Origin: Gammaproteobacteria bacterium | GTDB taxonomy: Bacteria; Pseudomonadota; Gammaproteobacteria; VBWC01 | Assembly (NCBI GenBank): GCA_023266115.1 | Contig: JAHFRU010000004.1 | Location: 80,001 to 144,000, forward strand | Reading direction: 5' to 3' | DNA length: 64,000 nt | Shown here: piece after piece, positions 27,703-36,610 of the stretch | How the letters are laid out: every line of letters begins with the position of its first letter | How positions within the stretch are numbered: position 1 is the stretch's first letter | Program-made: the position numbers and the translations under genes | The notes under the pieces: generated by a model | What the model was told of the DNA's origin: nothing | Database searches by the model: none | What the model saw: only the letters and a program-made list of their open reading frames with translations

Positions 27703-28659
27703 ATGACAAATCAATTCGACGCGCTCCGCAGGCATCTCGAGCAAGCCATCGTCGGCCAGCACGCGCTGCTCGAACGGCTGCTGATCAGTCTGCTGGCCGA
27801 TGGCCATCTACTGGTCGAGGGCCTGCCGGGACTCGCCAAGACTACGGCGGTGCGTGCGCTGGCAAGCGGCCTGGCGATGCGCTTCCAGCGCATCCAGTTC
27901 ACGCCCGACATGATCCCCGGCGATATCACCGGCACGGACATCTTCGTGCCGCGCGACGGCCATTTCGAATTCGTCGAGGGACCGGTGTTCAGCGACGTCA
28001 TCCTCGCCGATGAGATCAACCGCGCGCCGCCGAAGGTGCAATCGGCCCTGCTCGAGGCGATGCAGGAACGGCAGGTCACCGTCGGCACAACGACACGCGC
28101 GCTGCCGCCGGTGTTTCTGGTGATGGCGACGCAGAACCCGATCGATCACGAAGGCACCTACCCGTTGCCGGAGGCACAGCTCGACCGGTTTCTGCTGAAG
28201 GTCCAGCTCGGCTATCCGACCCAGGACGAGGAACTCGAGATCCTGCGCCGCGTCAGCCGGCAGCTGGCCAGCGACACCACCGCAGCGATTCTGCCGGTAC
28301 TGGCCAGCGACGATGTACTGGCCGCACGCCGCGAGGTCAACAGCATCTACCTCGACGCGATGCTGGAGCGTTATATCGTCGCGCTGGTGTCGGCGACGCG
28401 CGATCCGTCGCCGCGGGACCCCGAACTCGGCCAATGGCTGGAACGCGGTGCATCGCCGCGCGCGACGCTGGCGCTCGCGCGGGCCGGCAAGGCGCGCGCC
28501 TGGCTACACGGCCGCGACTTTGTCGAGCCGGGCGATCTGCTCGAACTCGCGCATGACGTGCTGAACCACCGTATCGCGCCAAGCTTCACCGCGCGCGCCG
28601 AGGGCATCGGCGTGGCGCGTATCATCGAACGCCTGCTGGATATCGTGCCGGTCCCTTGA
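27703..28659 (+). CDS. MoxR family AAA+ ATPase
   Basis: AAA+ chaperone-like ATPase with Walker A GLPGLAKTT, Walker B VILADEINRAPP and sensor region MATQNPIDHEGTYPLPEAQLDRFLLK. MoxR proteins work with adjacent VWA-domain proteins in envelope stress or in cofactor insertion. The track start (GTG 27667) and ATG 27688 are alternatives; ATG 27703 has an upstream AGG and leaves the family N terminus (318 residues). First gene of an operon with DUF58, DUF4381, BatA, BatB and BatD genes, all plus strand with overlapping or near-overlapping ends. Confidence 0.93.
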   Translation: MTNQFDALRRHLEQAIVGQHALLERLLISLLADGHLLVEGLPGLAKTTAVRALASGLAMRFQRIQFTPDMIPGDITGTDIFVPRDGHFEFVEGPVFSDVILADEINRAPPKVQSALLEAMQERQVTVGTTTRALPPVFLVMATQNPIDHEGTYPLPEAQLDRFLLKVQLGYPTQDEELEILRRVSRQLASDTTAAILPVLASDDVLAARREVNSIYLDAMLERYIVALVSATRDPSPRDPELGQWLERGASPRATLALARAGKARAWLHGRDFVEPGDLLELAHDVLNHRIAPSFTARAEGIGVARIIERLLDIVPVP

Positions 28660-29570
28660 ACGCCGTGAACCCGCAACCGTTGCTGACGGCTGCCGATCTT
28701 CAGCAACTCCAGTTTCTGTCACGGCGCCTGTCGCAACGCCAACGCCGCGCTGCGGTGTCGCCGTGGAGCGGGCCGCATGTGTCGGCAGCGCGCGGCCACG
28801 GGCTGGAATTCGCCGATCTGCGGCCGTATCAGGCCGGCGACGATATTCGCCACATGGACTGGCGCGCGACCGCGCGCACCGGCAAACCGACCACCAAGGT
28901 ATTTCTCGAAGACCGCCAGCGCACGCTGCATCTGATTGTCGACCGCCACCCCGGCATGTGGTTCGGCACTCGCGGTGACCTGAAGGCCACCGTCGCGGCG
29001 CGCCTCGCCGCGCTGCATGCGTTCGCCGCGCTGGATGCCGGCGACACGGTGTCCGCCACCATTATCGACCGGATCGAACACCACTATCCGTCGACCCGCA
29101 CATTGCAAGGCGTGCTGTCACTGTTGCGCGCTGTCTGCGCTCCGGCGGACTCGCCGGCCGTCCCGATACCGTCCGGGCGCCGGCCGCACCAGCTGCTGCG
29201 GCATTTGACGCGCGCCGTCGCGCGGCGGTCGACGGTTGTCATCGTCAGCGATTTCTCGTGGTTCGATGCGACGCTGGTCGGTCTGCTCGCACAACTCGCA
29301 CGCGACCACGACGTCACCGCACTGCGTGTCGTCGATCCGGCCGAACAGCATCTCGCCGATGTCGGCCTGATACGGTTCGTCTCGCCAGTGTCGGGAATCG
29401 CAACAGTGATCGATACCGGCGACAGTGAACTGCGCGGCGAATACGCACGCGCGACGCAACAGCACAGCGATGACTTGCAACAATGGTTCGCGCGCGCCGG
29501 CGTCGAACTAACGGTGATTGCGACCGACCGGAACCTGATCGATACACTGACCGCAGTGGCGAAGGCATAG
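28656..29570 (+). CDS. DUF58 domain protein
   Basis: A 304-residue protein with the family hallmark GLEFADLRPYQAGDDIRHMDWRATAR, followed by a VWA-like fold (LHLIVDRHPGMWFG). DUF58 proteins always accompany MoxR and Bat proteins and are thought to be partners of the AAA+ ATPase. The TTG start overlaps the moxR stop; a GTG at 28665 is an alternative. No membrane segments are visible. Confidence 0.88.
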   Translation: MNAVNPQPLLTAADLQQLQFLSRRLSQRQRRAAVSPWSGPHVSAARGHGLEFADLRPYQAGDDIRHMDWRATARTGKPTTKVFLEDRQRTLHLIVDRHPGMWFGTRGDLKATVAARLAALHAFAALDAGDTVSATIIDRIEHHYPSTRTLQGVLSLLRAVCAPADSPAVPIPSGRRPHQLLRHLTRAVARRSTVVIVSDFSWFDATLVGLLAQLARDHDVTALRVVDPAEQHLADVGLIRFVSPVSGIATVIDTGDSELRGEYARATQQHSDDLQQWFARAGVELTVIATDRNLIDTLTAVAKA

Positions 29571-29572
29571 CG

Positions 29573-30049
29573 ATGGCGTCGACGAACCCATCGACCGACT
29601 GGCTGCAGGGCCTTGCCGATATCGAGTGGCCGGCGGCTCCCGACTGGTCATTGTTTTATCTGACGGCCGCAGCCATCACGCTAGTGCTGGGCGCCATTGT
29701 TGCCTACAGTATCTGGCGCTGGCGCCGGCCGGCGCGACGCGTGGACCGTCACGTCCTGGCACTCGCCAAACTGGCAGCACTGCAGACAAACTGGCAACGC
29801 GGCGCCATCGATGATCGCGCCGCCGCGTACCAGCTGGCCACGATATTGCGGCTGGGCCTGGGACTGGAGCAACTCACCACAGGGTGCCCCGATCTGCCTC
29901 ATGTGTCACCGACCGCGTGGCGGACGATGATCGCCCTGCTGCACCGTTATCGCTATTCACTGCAGGCGCCCGATAAGCTGCCGGCGGCGGCGTTCGCTAG
30001 CATCCGCGGCTGGCTACAGCGCGCCACGAACCACGGGACGGCGGCATGA
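29573..30049 (+). CDS. DUF4381 domain protein (moxR-bat operon)
   Basis: The track ORF starts inside the DUF58 gene; the ATG at 29573 just after its stop gives 158 residues. One membrane helix (LFYLTAAAITLVLGAIVAYSIW) follows a short periplasmic N terminus, with a cytoplasmic Arg-rich helical domain behind it. This matches DUF4381 proteins that lie between DUF58 and BatA genes. Its stop overlaps the batA start. Molecular function unknown. Confidence 0.85.
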   Translation: MASTNPSTDWLQGLADIEWPAAPDWSLFYLTAAAITLVLGAIVAYSIWRWRRPARRVDRHVLALAKLAALQTNWQRGAIDDRAAAYQLATILRLGLGLEQLTTGCPDLPHVSPTAWRTMIALLHRYRYSLQAPDKLPAAAFASIRGWLQRATNHGTAA

Positions 30050-31065
30050 TGCTGACGTTCGCTACACCGTTATGGCTCGCGGCATTACCGTTGCCGGCGC
30101 TGATCTGGGCGGCTTTGCGCAGGCCGCAATCGTCGCGACGGACGTCACCCGGCGCGGCGGCGCTGTTACACAGCCAGGCGGACCTGCTGGCGCGCCTCGC
30201 GGCGCGCCAGCAGCATGCTGTCTCCCGCATGCCATGGCTGTGGCTGGCGGGTTGCATGCTGCTGATCGGCGCACTGGCGCACCCGCAGTGGACGACGCCG
30301 AATACCGCGAGTGACTACTACGGCCGGGACGTCATGCTCGCGCTCGATGTCTCCGGTTCGATGCGCGCGCTGGATTTTTCCATCGACGGCCAGCCGACCG
30401 ACCGGCTGACGATGGTCAAGCGCATCGTCGACGGCTTTCTCGACGAGCGTCGCGGCGATCGCGTCGGCATCATCGTGTTCGCCGACGACGCCTACAGCCT
30501 GGCGCCGGTCACTACCGACAAGACCCTGTTGAAACAGGTCCTCGACGAGGTTGCCAACGGCACCATCGGCGAGAAGACCGCGCTCGGCAACGCGCTGGCG
30601 CTGGCCGTCAAACGACTGCGCGACCGCCGCGAGGAGGCGCGTGTGTTGATCCTGTTGACCGATGGCACCAACACATCGGGCGAGATCACGCCGGAGGCCG
30701 CGATCGCGATGGCGCGGTACTACCACGTGCGTGTCTACGCGGTCGGCATAGGTTCACAGGAACGTGCTGCATTTCCACGCGGCAAAATGCAAACAGCCGA
30801 ATTCGCCGAGCTGCCGGTCGATGACGCATTGCTGCAACACATCGCCGACGCGACCGGCGGCCGGTTTTTCGCTGCGCGCAACAGCGCGGACATGCAGCGC
30901 ATCCTGCACGATATCGACAAGCTGGCCGACGTTCCGGTAACCGACGAACGCGCCTGGCTGAGGCGCGACATCTACGCGCTGCCGCTCACCGCCGGCCTGC
31001 TGTTGCTGCTCGGCGCGCAGTGGCGCACGACGCGGCAGATACTGCCCGCGTCGCCGGTGATCTAG
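30046..31065 (+). CDS. BatA-like VWA domain membrane protein
   Basis: A 339-residue protein with membrane helices at both ends and a von Willebrand A domain between. The metal site (MIDAS) is intact: DVSGSMRA, a threonine in GEKTALGNAL and LLTDGTN. Bat proteins of this kind are linked to envelope stress tolerance and act with the MoxR ATPase. It overlaps the preceding gene and lies four bases before the next VWA gene. Confidence 0.92.
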   Translation: MMLTFATPLWLAALPLPALIWAALRRPQSSRRTSPGAAALLHSQADLLARLAARQQHAVSRMPWLWLAGCMLLIGALAHPQWTTPNTASDYYGRDVMLALDVSGSMRALDFSIDGQPTDRLTMVKRIVDGFLDERRGDRVGIIVFADDAYSLAPVTTDKTLLKQVLDEVANGTIGEKTALGNALALAVKRLRDRREEARVLILLTDGTNTSGEITPEAAIAMARYYHVRVYAVGIGSQERAAFPRGKMQTAEFAELPVDDALLQHIADATGGRFFAARNSADMQRILHDIDKLADVPVTDERAWLRRDIYALPLTAGLLLLLGAQWRTTRQILPASPVI

Positions 31066-31069
31066 CGCC

Positions 31070-32812
31070 ATGATCGAGCTACTGACCCAGCTGAAACTGC
31101 GCGAGCCCTTGTGGCTGTTGCTGGTGTTCGTGCCGTGGTTGCGCCACGCGTGGCGGCCAAACCTATGGCGCACCGCCGCGCGTCTCGAGCGTTTTGCCGA
31201 CGCGCATCTGCTGCGGCGGTTGCTGCGCGGCGACCCCACCGCGGCGCCGCGTGTCCGCCGGATGTTTTTGCTTGCGTGGCTGCTGGCGGCTGTCGCGGCC
31301 AGCAGCCCGTATCTGGCGCGCACGCAGGCTGCGACAACCGAACAGCGCGGCATAGATATTCTCGCGATTGTCGACATCTCGCCGTCGATGCGCGTCACCG
31401 ATATCGCACCGAACCGGCTCGCGCGCGCGCGCCTGGAACTGACCGATTTCGCGGCACGCCTGCAAGGCGACCGGATCGGCCTGATCGCCTTTTCGTCCAA
31501 CGCCTACACGCTGTTGCCGCTGACACTGGATCAGCGTGTCTTCCGTGAATACCTCGGCTATCTCGACAGCGACCTGGTGTTTCGTCACGGTTCGAATCTG
31601 GCGCGAGCACTGGAACAGGCCGAGTCCTATCTGCAGCGTGACGCGCAACCGGCACGCGCGGTGGTGCTGTTGACCGACGGCGAGTCACACTATCCGGGCG
31701 CCGTCGACGTTGCGCGGCGTCTCGGCAAGGCCGGCATCCCGGTACTGGTGATGGGCATAGCCACTGACGCCGGCGGCCCGGTACCGGCGGCCGGCGGCGG
31801 CTACATCAGCGCCGACGGCGAGGTGGTTACGTCACGGATTCAGCGCACGGTATTGCAGGATATCGCCGCGGCCAGCGGCGGTATCTACACCGATGTGCGC
31901 GATGACGACAACGACTGGCAACTCTTCTTTACGCGGCTGGACGCGGTCGGCCGCGACAACCGCTATCAGTTCGCGTCCGCCGAGCGCGGATATGCGCTGT
32001 TCCCATGGCTGCTGACCGGCGCGCTATTGCTGTTTATCAGCGCCGGCGTGCGGCGGGCCGAAGGTCTGGCGCTGCTGCTGCTGTGGCCGCTGTCGGCCGT
32101 GCCACCGGACGCGCAGGCGTGGATCTGGCAGGAACAACAGGCATGGGACGCATTGAATACCGGGAACTGCGCAGCAGCACAGACCGGTTATCAACGACTC
32201 GATTCGTATGACGGCTGGTTCGGCGCGGGCGTGGCGGCCTATCGCTGCGCGCAATGGCGCGATGCCGCGGACGCGTTTGGCAAGGCCGGCAAGCTCGCGT
32301 CTACCGACGACGAACGTGCCCGAGCCGCCTATAACCGTGGCAATAGTCATGCGCGTCTTGAAAACATCGACGACGCGGGGCGCGCCTTCGAAGAGGCGCT
32401 GAGACTCCGGCCGAGCTACCAGCAGGCGGCGCGAAACCTGACGTTGCTGCGCCGCCAACACGAGGCGATCAAGCTCGGCGGCGCGACGCCAGGGCCAGCC
32501 GCGGCGCTCGGCGACCGGCGCCAGTCTGACAGCAACGAACCGGTGACGCCCACACCGGCGCGCGACGCCACCGCAGCGCGACAGGCACCTGACGCCGACC
32601 CCGGTAATCGCCAGGCAGCCCGGCAGCAAACGGTCGCGTTACCCGAACTATTGGACGCCTGGCAACTGAACACAGACGGTGACGTCACGGAATTCGGCAG
32701 CGCGTTGCAACAACTCGAACGGCTCGAGGAAAAGAAAGCGGAGTTTCTGCGGCGACGCATGATCAGCCGGGAAACCCGCTACGGCAAGATACTGGAGGAC
32801 AAACCGTGGTGA
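31070..32812 (+). CDS. BatB-BatC-like VWA and TPR membrane protein
   Basis: A 580-residue fusion: two N-terminal membrane helices, VWA domain with MIDAS (VDISPSMRVTD, LLTDGESH), a membrane helix (WLLTGALLLFISAGV), then two to three TPR repeats (AYNRGNSHARLENIDDAGRAFEEAL, about residues 420-460) and a polar tail. Separate BatB and BatC proteins in other bacteria are joined here. The end overlaps batD, whose GTG start has a GGAGG site inside this gene. Confidence 0.92.
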   Translation: MIELLTQLKLREPLWLLLVFVPWLRHAWRPNLWRTAARLERFADAHLLRRLLRGDPTAAPRVRRMFLLAWLLAAVAASSPYLARTQAATTEQRGIDILAIVDISPSMRVTDIAPNRLARARLELTDFAARLQGDRIGLIAFSSNAYTLLPLTLDQRVFREYLGYLDSDLVFRHGSNLARALEQAESYLQRDAQPARAVVLLTDGESHYPGAVDVARRLGKAGIPVLVMGIATDAGGPVPAAGGGYISADGEVVTSRIQRTVLQDIAAASGGIYTDVRDDDNDWQLFFTRLDAVGRDNRYQFASAERGYALFPWLLTGALLLFISAGVRRAEGLALLLLWPLSAVPPDAQAWIWQEQQAWDALNTGNCAAAQTGYQRLDSYDGWFGAGVAAYRCAQWRDAADAFGKAGKLASTDDERARAAYNRGNSHARLENIDDAGRAFEEALRLRPSYQQAARNLTLLRRQHEAIKLGGATPGPAAALGDRRQSDSNEPVTPTPARDATAARQAPDADPGNRQAARQQTVALPELLDAWQLNTDGDVTEFGSALQQLERLEEKKAEFLRRRMISRETRYGKILEDKPW

Positions 32813-34422
32813 CGGCATTACGTGTGCTTTTGTTGAGCGCGAGCCTGTGGGCCGTGGCCGCACCCGCCGCGCAGTTCACTGCAACGGTCGACCGCAGCGA
32901 GCTGTACCAGGATGAATATCTGGTGTTAACACTGGCGCTGGTCAACAGCGATACGCGGCTGCGCGCCGAGGGCGTCAAACCGAATATCGATCTGACCTTG
33001 CTGACCGATCAGTTCGATCTCGGCGCACCGACGTCGGATTACCGCTTCAACATCAACCGCGAGCGCGGCCGGTCGACATCGGGAATCGTCGTCCAGTTGT
33101 TTCCGCGACGTGCCGGCATGTTGCAGATCCCGCCGTTTACGATCGATGGAGTGAGCTCGGCACCACTGCCGATCCGCGTACTGGCGCCGGCCACCGACCG
33201 GACGCCCGAGGTGTTTGTCCGGTCAGCCGTTGCCAGCACCAGCGTCTGGCAACGCGAGCAACTGGTGGTTTATTCGGATCTGTACCACCGCGTCGAACTC
33301 ACCAGCGCAAAGACCGGCGGGCAACTGGAGACCGAGCCGGTCGATCCCGACATACGGCTGCTGCCGAAAAGCGAGCGCAGCGAAACGATCAATGGCGTCG
33401 AGTATCGCGTCGCGCGTAATGCATGGGTGATGTTTCCGCCGCACAGCGGCGGGCTCGCCGTGCATCTGCCGGACGTCTGGATCGAGACGGCGCAGGGCCG
33501 CAAGCAGCGGTTCCCGGTCCGGACGGAAAACGTCACCGTGAAACCGTTACCGGCCGACGTACCAGCGGGCATGGTGGTCGGTAAACCGGACATCGCGGCT
33601 ACCGCGCAAAGCAGCGTTTATGCGACAGGGCGCATGGCGTCGTGGGACATCACGGTACGTGCACCGGTACTGGATATCGCGATACCGGCGGAATTGCCGC
33701 TGATCGATTTTCCGGCGGCGCTGAAGGCCTACGCCAGTAATGCAAAACGCGCCAACGATATCCGCAGCGACGGCACCACCGGCATTGCGAGCTACACGCT
33801 GGCGCTGATACCGGCACAACCCGGGAGGCTGAGCCTGCCGCCGATCCGGTTTCCGTATTTTGACCCGGCACGCGGCGTGATCGATATCGCCAGCGCCGAC
33901 GGCCCGGAAATTGAGGTCGCGCGCGGCGAGCTGCCGCCGTCTATCGATGGTGTTCCTGCCTCAGCGGCCAGCGACACTGCCGGACCGTCGCCGACCGGTA
34001 TGTCGAATCTCATCTGGCAAGGCGTCGCACTGATCTTTGCCGCGCTGTGGCTGGTAACGCTGTGGCGATGGAAGCGGCACCGCACTATCGCGTCCGCGGG
34101 GAAAACAGGCGCGGCGGTCACGATGTCGCCGCGGTTTGCCGGCCGCCCGTTGATCCAGACGATGCTCGATGCATTGCGGTCGGAGACACTTGAGCGAGGT
34201 CTGGCGGAGTGGGAACAGCACCACGGTATAGACGAACCACTGCGGACGACCGTGCGCCGTCTGCAGGAACATTACTATGGCAAAACCCGGCCGGGCGACG
34301 CCGCAGCGCTACGTGCCGCCGTCGATACGGCGGTAACGCGCATTCGCAACACCCGCACGGCGGCCACGGATGGCCGGGACGACTGGTCGCCGGCGTCGTT
34401 CACGGCACGCGTGCAGTCCTGA
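32806..34422 (+). CDS. BatD-like protein
   Basis: A 538-residue exported protein: signal peptide (ALRVLLLSASLWAVAAPAA), tandem Ig-like beta domains (FTATVDRSELYQDEYLVLTL, IPPFTIDG), one C-terminal membrane helix (LIWQGVALIFAALWLVTLW) and a cytoplasmic helical tail. This is the architecture of BatD/oxygen-tolerance proteins. Last gene of the moxR-bat operon. Confidence 0.9.
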   Translation: MVTALRVLLLSASLWAVAAPAAQFTATVDRSELYQDEYLVLTLALVNSDTRLRAEGVKPNIDLTLLTDQFDLGAPTSDYRFNINRERGRSTSGIVVQLFPRRAGMLQIPPFTIDGVSSAPLPIRVLAPATDRTPEVFVRSAVASTSVWQREQLVVYSDLYHRVELTSAKTGGQLETEPVDPDIRLLPKSERSETINGVEYRVARNAWVMFPPHSGGLAVHLPDVWIETAQGRKQRFPVRTENVTVKPLPADVPAGMVVGKPDIAATAQSSVYATGRMASWDITVRAPVLDIAIPAELPLIDFPAALKAYASNAKRANDIRSDGTTGIASYTLALIPAQPGRLSLPPIRFPYFDPARGVIDIASADGPEIEVARGELPPSIDGVPASAASDTAGPSPTGMSNLIWQGVALIFAALWLVTLWRWKRHRTIASAGKTGAAVTMSPRFAGRPLIQTMLDALRSETLERGLAEWEQHHGIDEPLRTTVRRLQEHYYGKTRPGDAAALRAAVDTAVTRIRNTRTAATDGRDDWSPASFTARVQS

Positions 34423-34520
34423 CGCCGGCGACCGTATCAATCAGGCTGTTGCCCCCGCACGACAACATCACCACCTGATGGCCCCGCCCTGGCGGTATGC
34501 TTCCGCTGCAGCATTCGCCT

Positions 34521-34910
34521 TTATTGCCCGACCGGTTCTTCAACACCCGAGTCAGTAGCTGCCTTTTTTTCGTCGACCTTGCGCTCTTCCATCATCTGCT
34601 TGCGCTCGTCGCGACGTCGCTGCATTGCCTCGCTGGTCTCGTTGCCTTTTTCGTGCGTCGAGCCGGCCTTCTTTCTGGCCTTTTTTGCGGCCTTGTCAGC
34701 GCCGTCTTCGTCGGCGTCCTGCACATCGCCTTCCGCCTTGTGCGCATGCCTGATCTTATGATGTTTCTTGTTGCCGGCGGCCTGGTGCTTGTGCTCTTTC
34801 TTCACGGCCGTATCTTGCCCGGCAAGTTGCACGAACGGCGCCGCCTGCCCGACGGACGCGGTCAGGTACCCGACACACAGGGCGGCGAATAATACGGATT
34901 TAACGCGCAT
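34521..34910 (-). CDS. Small secreted His/Lys/Glu-rich protein of unknown function
   Basis: A 129-residue protein with a clear signal peptide (VLFAALCVGYLTASVGQAA), then a low-complexity, highly charged mature region. Histidines cluster in KKEHKHQAAGNKKHHKIRHAHK (about residues 37-59); the rest is Lys/Glu/Ala and probably helical. GAGGA precedes the ATG. I do not recognise a family. It ends the minus-strand array of the undecahaem locus, about 150 bases after the TPR gene, and the histidines could bind metal or haem; that is speculation. No cysteine is present in the mature part. Confidence 0.7.
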   Translation of the reverse strand: MRVKSVLFAALCVGYLTASVGQAAPFVQLAGQDTAVKKEHKHQAAGNKKHHKIRHAHKAEGDVQDADEDGADKAAKKARKKAGSTHEKGNETSEAMQRRRDERKQMMEERKVDEKKAATDSGVEEPVGQ

Positions 34911-35058
34911 GGTAGTTCCTCGGATGGTCTGTCAGGGATCACCGTTTACCGCATAGCCGCGTGACGGCGATGATCCAACCCGACACGCGGTGTTTGACAA
35001 ATGCTTGCCATTGCCGATGCACGGATGGACCTCGTGACGGACGGGCTCAAACAAGCGG

Positions 35059-35763
35059 TTACTGTTGCGGCAGCAGATCGATGACCTGGGGCGCATCGAT
35101 CCGCCGATCGACGTCGGCGCTGTTGCGCTCGGACCACTGGCGCGCGCCGCGATCAAGAAACTTCTGTTCCTCCACCGGCAGCGGGCCACGCTTTAACGTG
35201 CTTTCCCATTCCCACAATGCCGAGCGCGCCTTGCGCACATAGGGATCATCCGGTTTGGAAAGATGGATATAGGCGCGCATCGCACCCAGCGCGCCTTCCA
35301 GATCCTGCAGCTGCTCCAGCGCGACGGCCAGGCCCCAGTAGGCGTTGGCCTGATACGGCCGCAGGTCTATCGCCGTCTGGAAAAAATCCCGCGCCGCGTC
35401 ATAGCGCTGCGCGCCGATCAGCGCGAATCCCATGTTGACATGCGCCTCCGGCATGCGCGGCGCGAGCAGCAATACTCGGTGCAACGCGGTGATGGCGTTA
35501 TCATATTGCTTCGCATGCAGCATCGCGACCGCCTGCAGAAAGCGCGTATCGATCTCGCGTTGGGCAAGCTGGCTGGCGTGCCCGGCCGGGTCCAGCTTCG
35601 CATCCACTGTCGCGGTTGGCGGCGCGTGCGCTGACGCCGCTCGCAACATGCCGGGGCGTTGCATCAGCAGCGCAATCGCCGCAATCAGTGCCACGACACA
35701 GAGCAGCGATACCAGCGCGACCGGGACGTCCTGCTGCGGATGTTCTATCACTTGTCCGGTCAT
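35059..35763 (-). CDS. Membrane-anchored TPR protein of the undecahaem locus
   Basis: A 234-residue protein with one N-terminal helix (VALVSLLCVVALIAAIALLM) and TPR repeats in the periplasmic part (AVAMLHAKQYDNAITALHRVL, AHVNMGFALIGAQRYDAARDFF, YWGLAVALEQLQDLEGAL). The start overlaps the stop of the CcsA-like gene by four bases. By analogy with CcmI, whose TPR part chaperones apocytochrome, it may present unfolded cytochromes to the ResB/CcsA pair. That role is inferred from context. Confidence 0.8.
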   Translation of the reverse strand: MTGQVIEHPQQDVPVALVSLLCVVALIAAIALLMQRPGMLRAASAHAPPTATVDAKLDPAGHASQLAQREIDTRFLQAVAMLHAKQYDNAITALHRVLLLAPRMPEAHVNMGFALIGAQRYDAARDFFQTAIDLRPYQANAYWGLAVALEQLQDLEGALGAMRAYIHLSKPDDPYVRKARSALWEWESTLKRGPLPVEEQKFLDRGARQWSERNSADVDRRIDAPQVIDLLPQQ

Positions 35764-36602
35764 ATCACACCCTTGTGCACCGCCTCACTGATGAACGGCG
35801 TGCTGAAATAGGTCATGAAGGCGACGACAAAAATAATCAGAATAAAGGCCGCGCCGAGGCGGATCGGTACGTTCCAGGCCAGACGCGCATGTATCGCGCC
35901 GCCCAGCGCCAGCCAGGTCAGGAACGCCGACGTTTCCAGCGCATCCCATGACCAGAATCGCCCCCAGGCATCCTGCGCCCAGACCGCGCCGGCGATCAGC
36001 ATCAGACTGTCAAACACCAGCGCCAGCACCATGAAGCGCCACGCATACCGGTCCAGCACGTCGTCCGCCGGCAGGTGGCGCAACCACGACGCGAACCAGC
36101 CGATCCAGCGCAGCAGGATCACCCCGGCGAGACCCGAACCCACCATGGAGAACGCCAGAAAAATCTTGCCGAAACCGACGTGTGCCCACAGCCAGTCGTT
36201 GTAATAGGTCGGCGGGAACGGCGCGTCCTTCGGTTCGATCATCAGCACCCACAGACCCAGCACCCAGATAATCGGCAGCGAGACGATCGCGCCGGGGCGC
36301 AGCAGCGGCAGACGCCAGTACACCAGCGTGTAGATGGTACCGAGGCTGAACAATTGGCTGACGAGCAGTTCGAACAGATTCACAAACGGGCCGTGCCCGA
36401 TCCGCACCCAGCGCACGCCGAGGGAAACGGCGAGCAACACTACTCCGCACACCATGAACAACAACACCAGACCTTCGTAGCTGCGCGTGCCCGCCGCCAG
36501 AACCCTTTGCTGTGCGATACCGCGAAACGCGTAAAACGCCGCTAGCGCATACGCCGCCAGACCGGCCCACAACCACGGCATTTCAGTCGCTTCGCTAAAC
36601 AT
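35760..36602 (-). CDS. ccsA: CcsA/ResC-type cytochrome c assembly protein
   Basis: The track start (36791) runs into resB; the ATG at 36602 gives 280 residues starting just after the resB stop. Polytopic membrane protein with the tryptophan-rich haem-handling motif WAQDAWGRFWSWDALETSAFLTWL and flanking histidines. In System II, CcsA with ResB transports haem and attaches it to CXXCH. Its location directly after the undecahaem cytochrome and ResB genes suggests dedicated service to this locus, although a full System I (ccm) is also present. Confidence 0.9.
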   Translation of the reverse strand: MFSEATEMPWLWAGLAAYALAAFYAFRGIAQQRVLAAGTRSYEGLVLLFMVCGVVLLAVSLGVRWVRIGHGPFVNLFELLVSQLFSLGTIYTLVYWRLPLLRPGAIVSLPIIWVLGLWVLMIEPKDAPFPPTYYNDWLWAHVGFGKIFLAFSMVGSGLAGVILLRWIGWFASWLRHLPADDVLDRYAWRFMVLALVFDSLMLIAGAVWAQDAWGRFWSWDALETSAFLTWLALGGAIHARLAWNVPIRLGAAFILIIFVVAFMTYFSTPFISEAVHKGVI

Positions 36603-36610
36603 CGTTGCTA

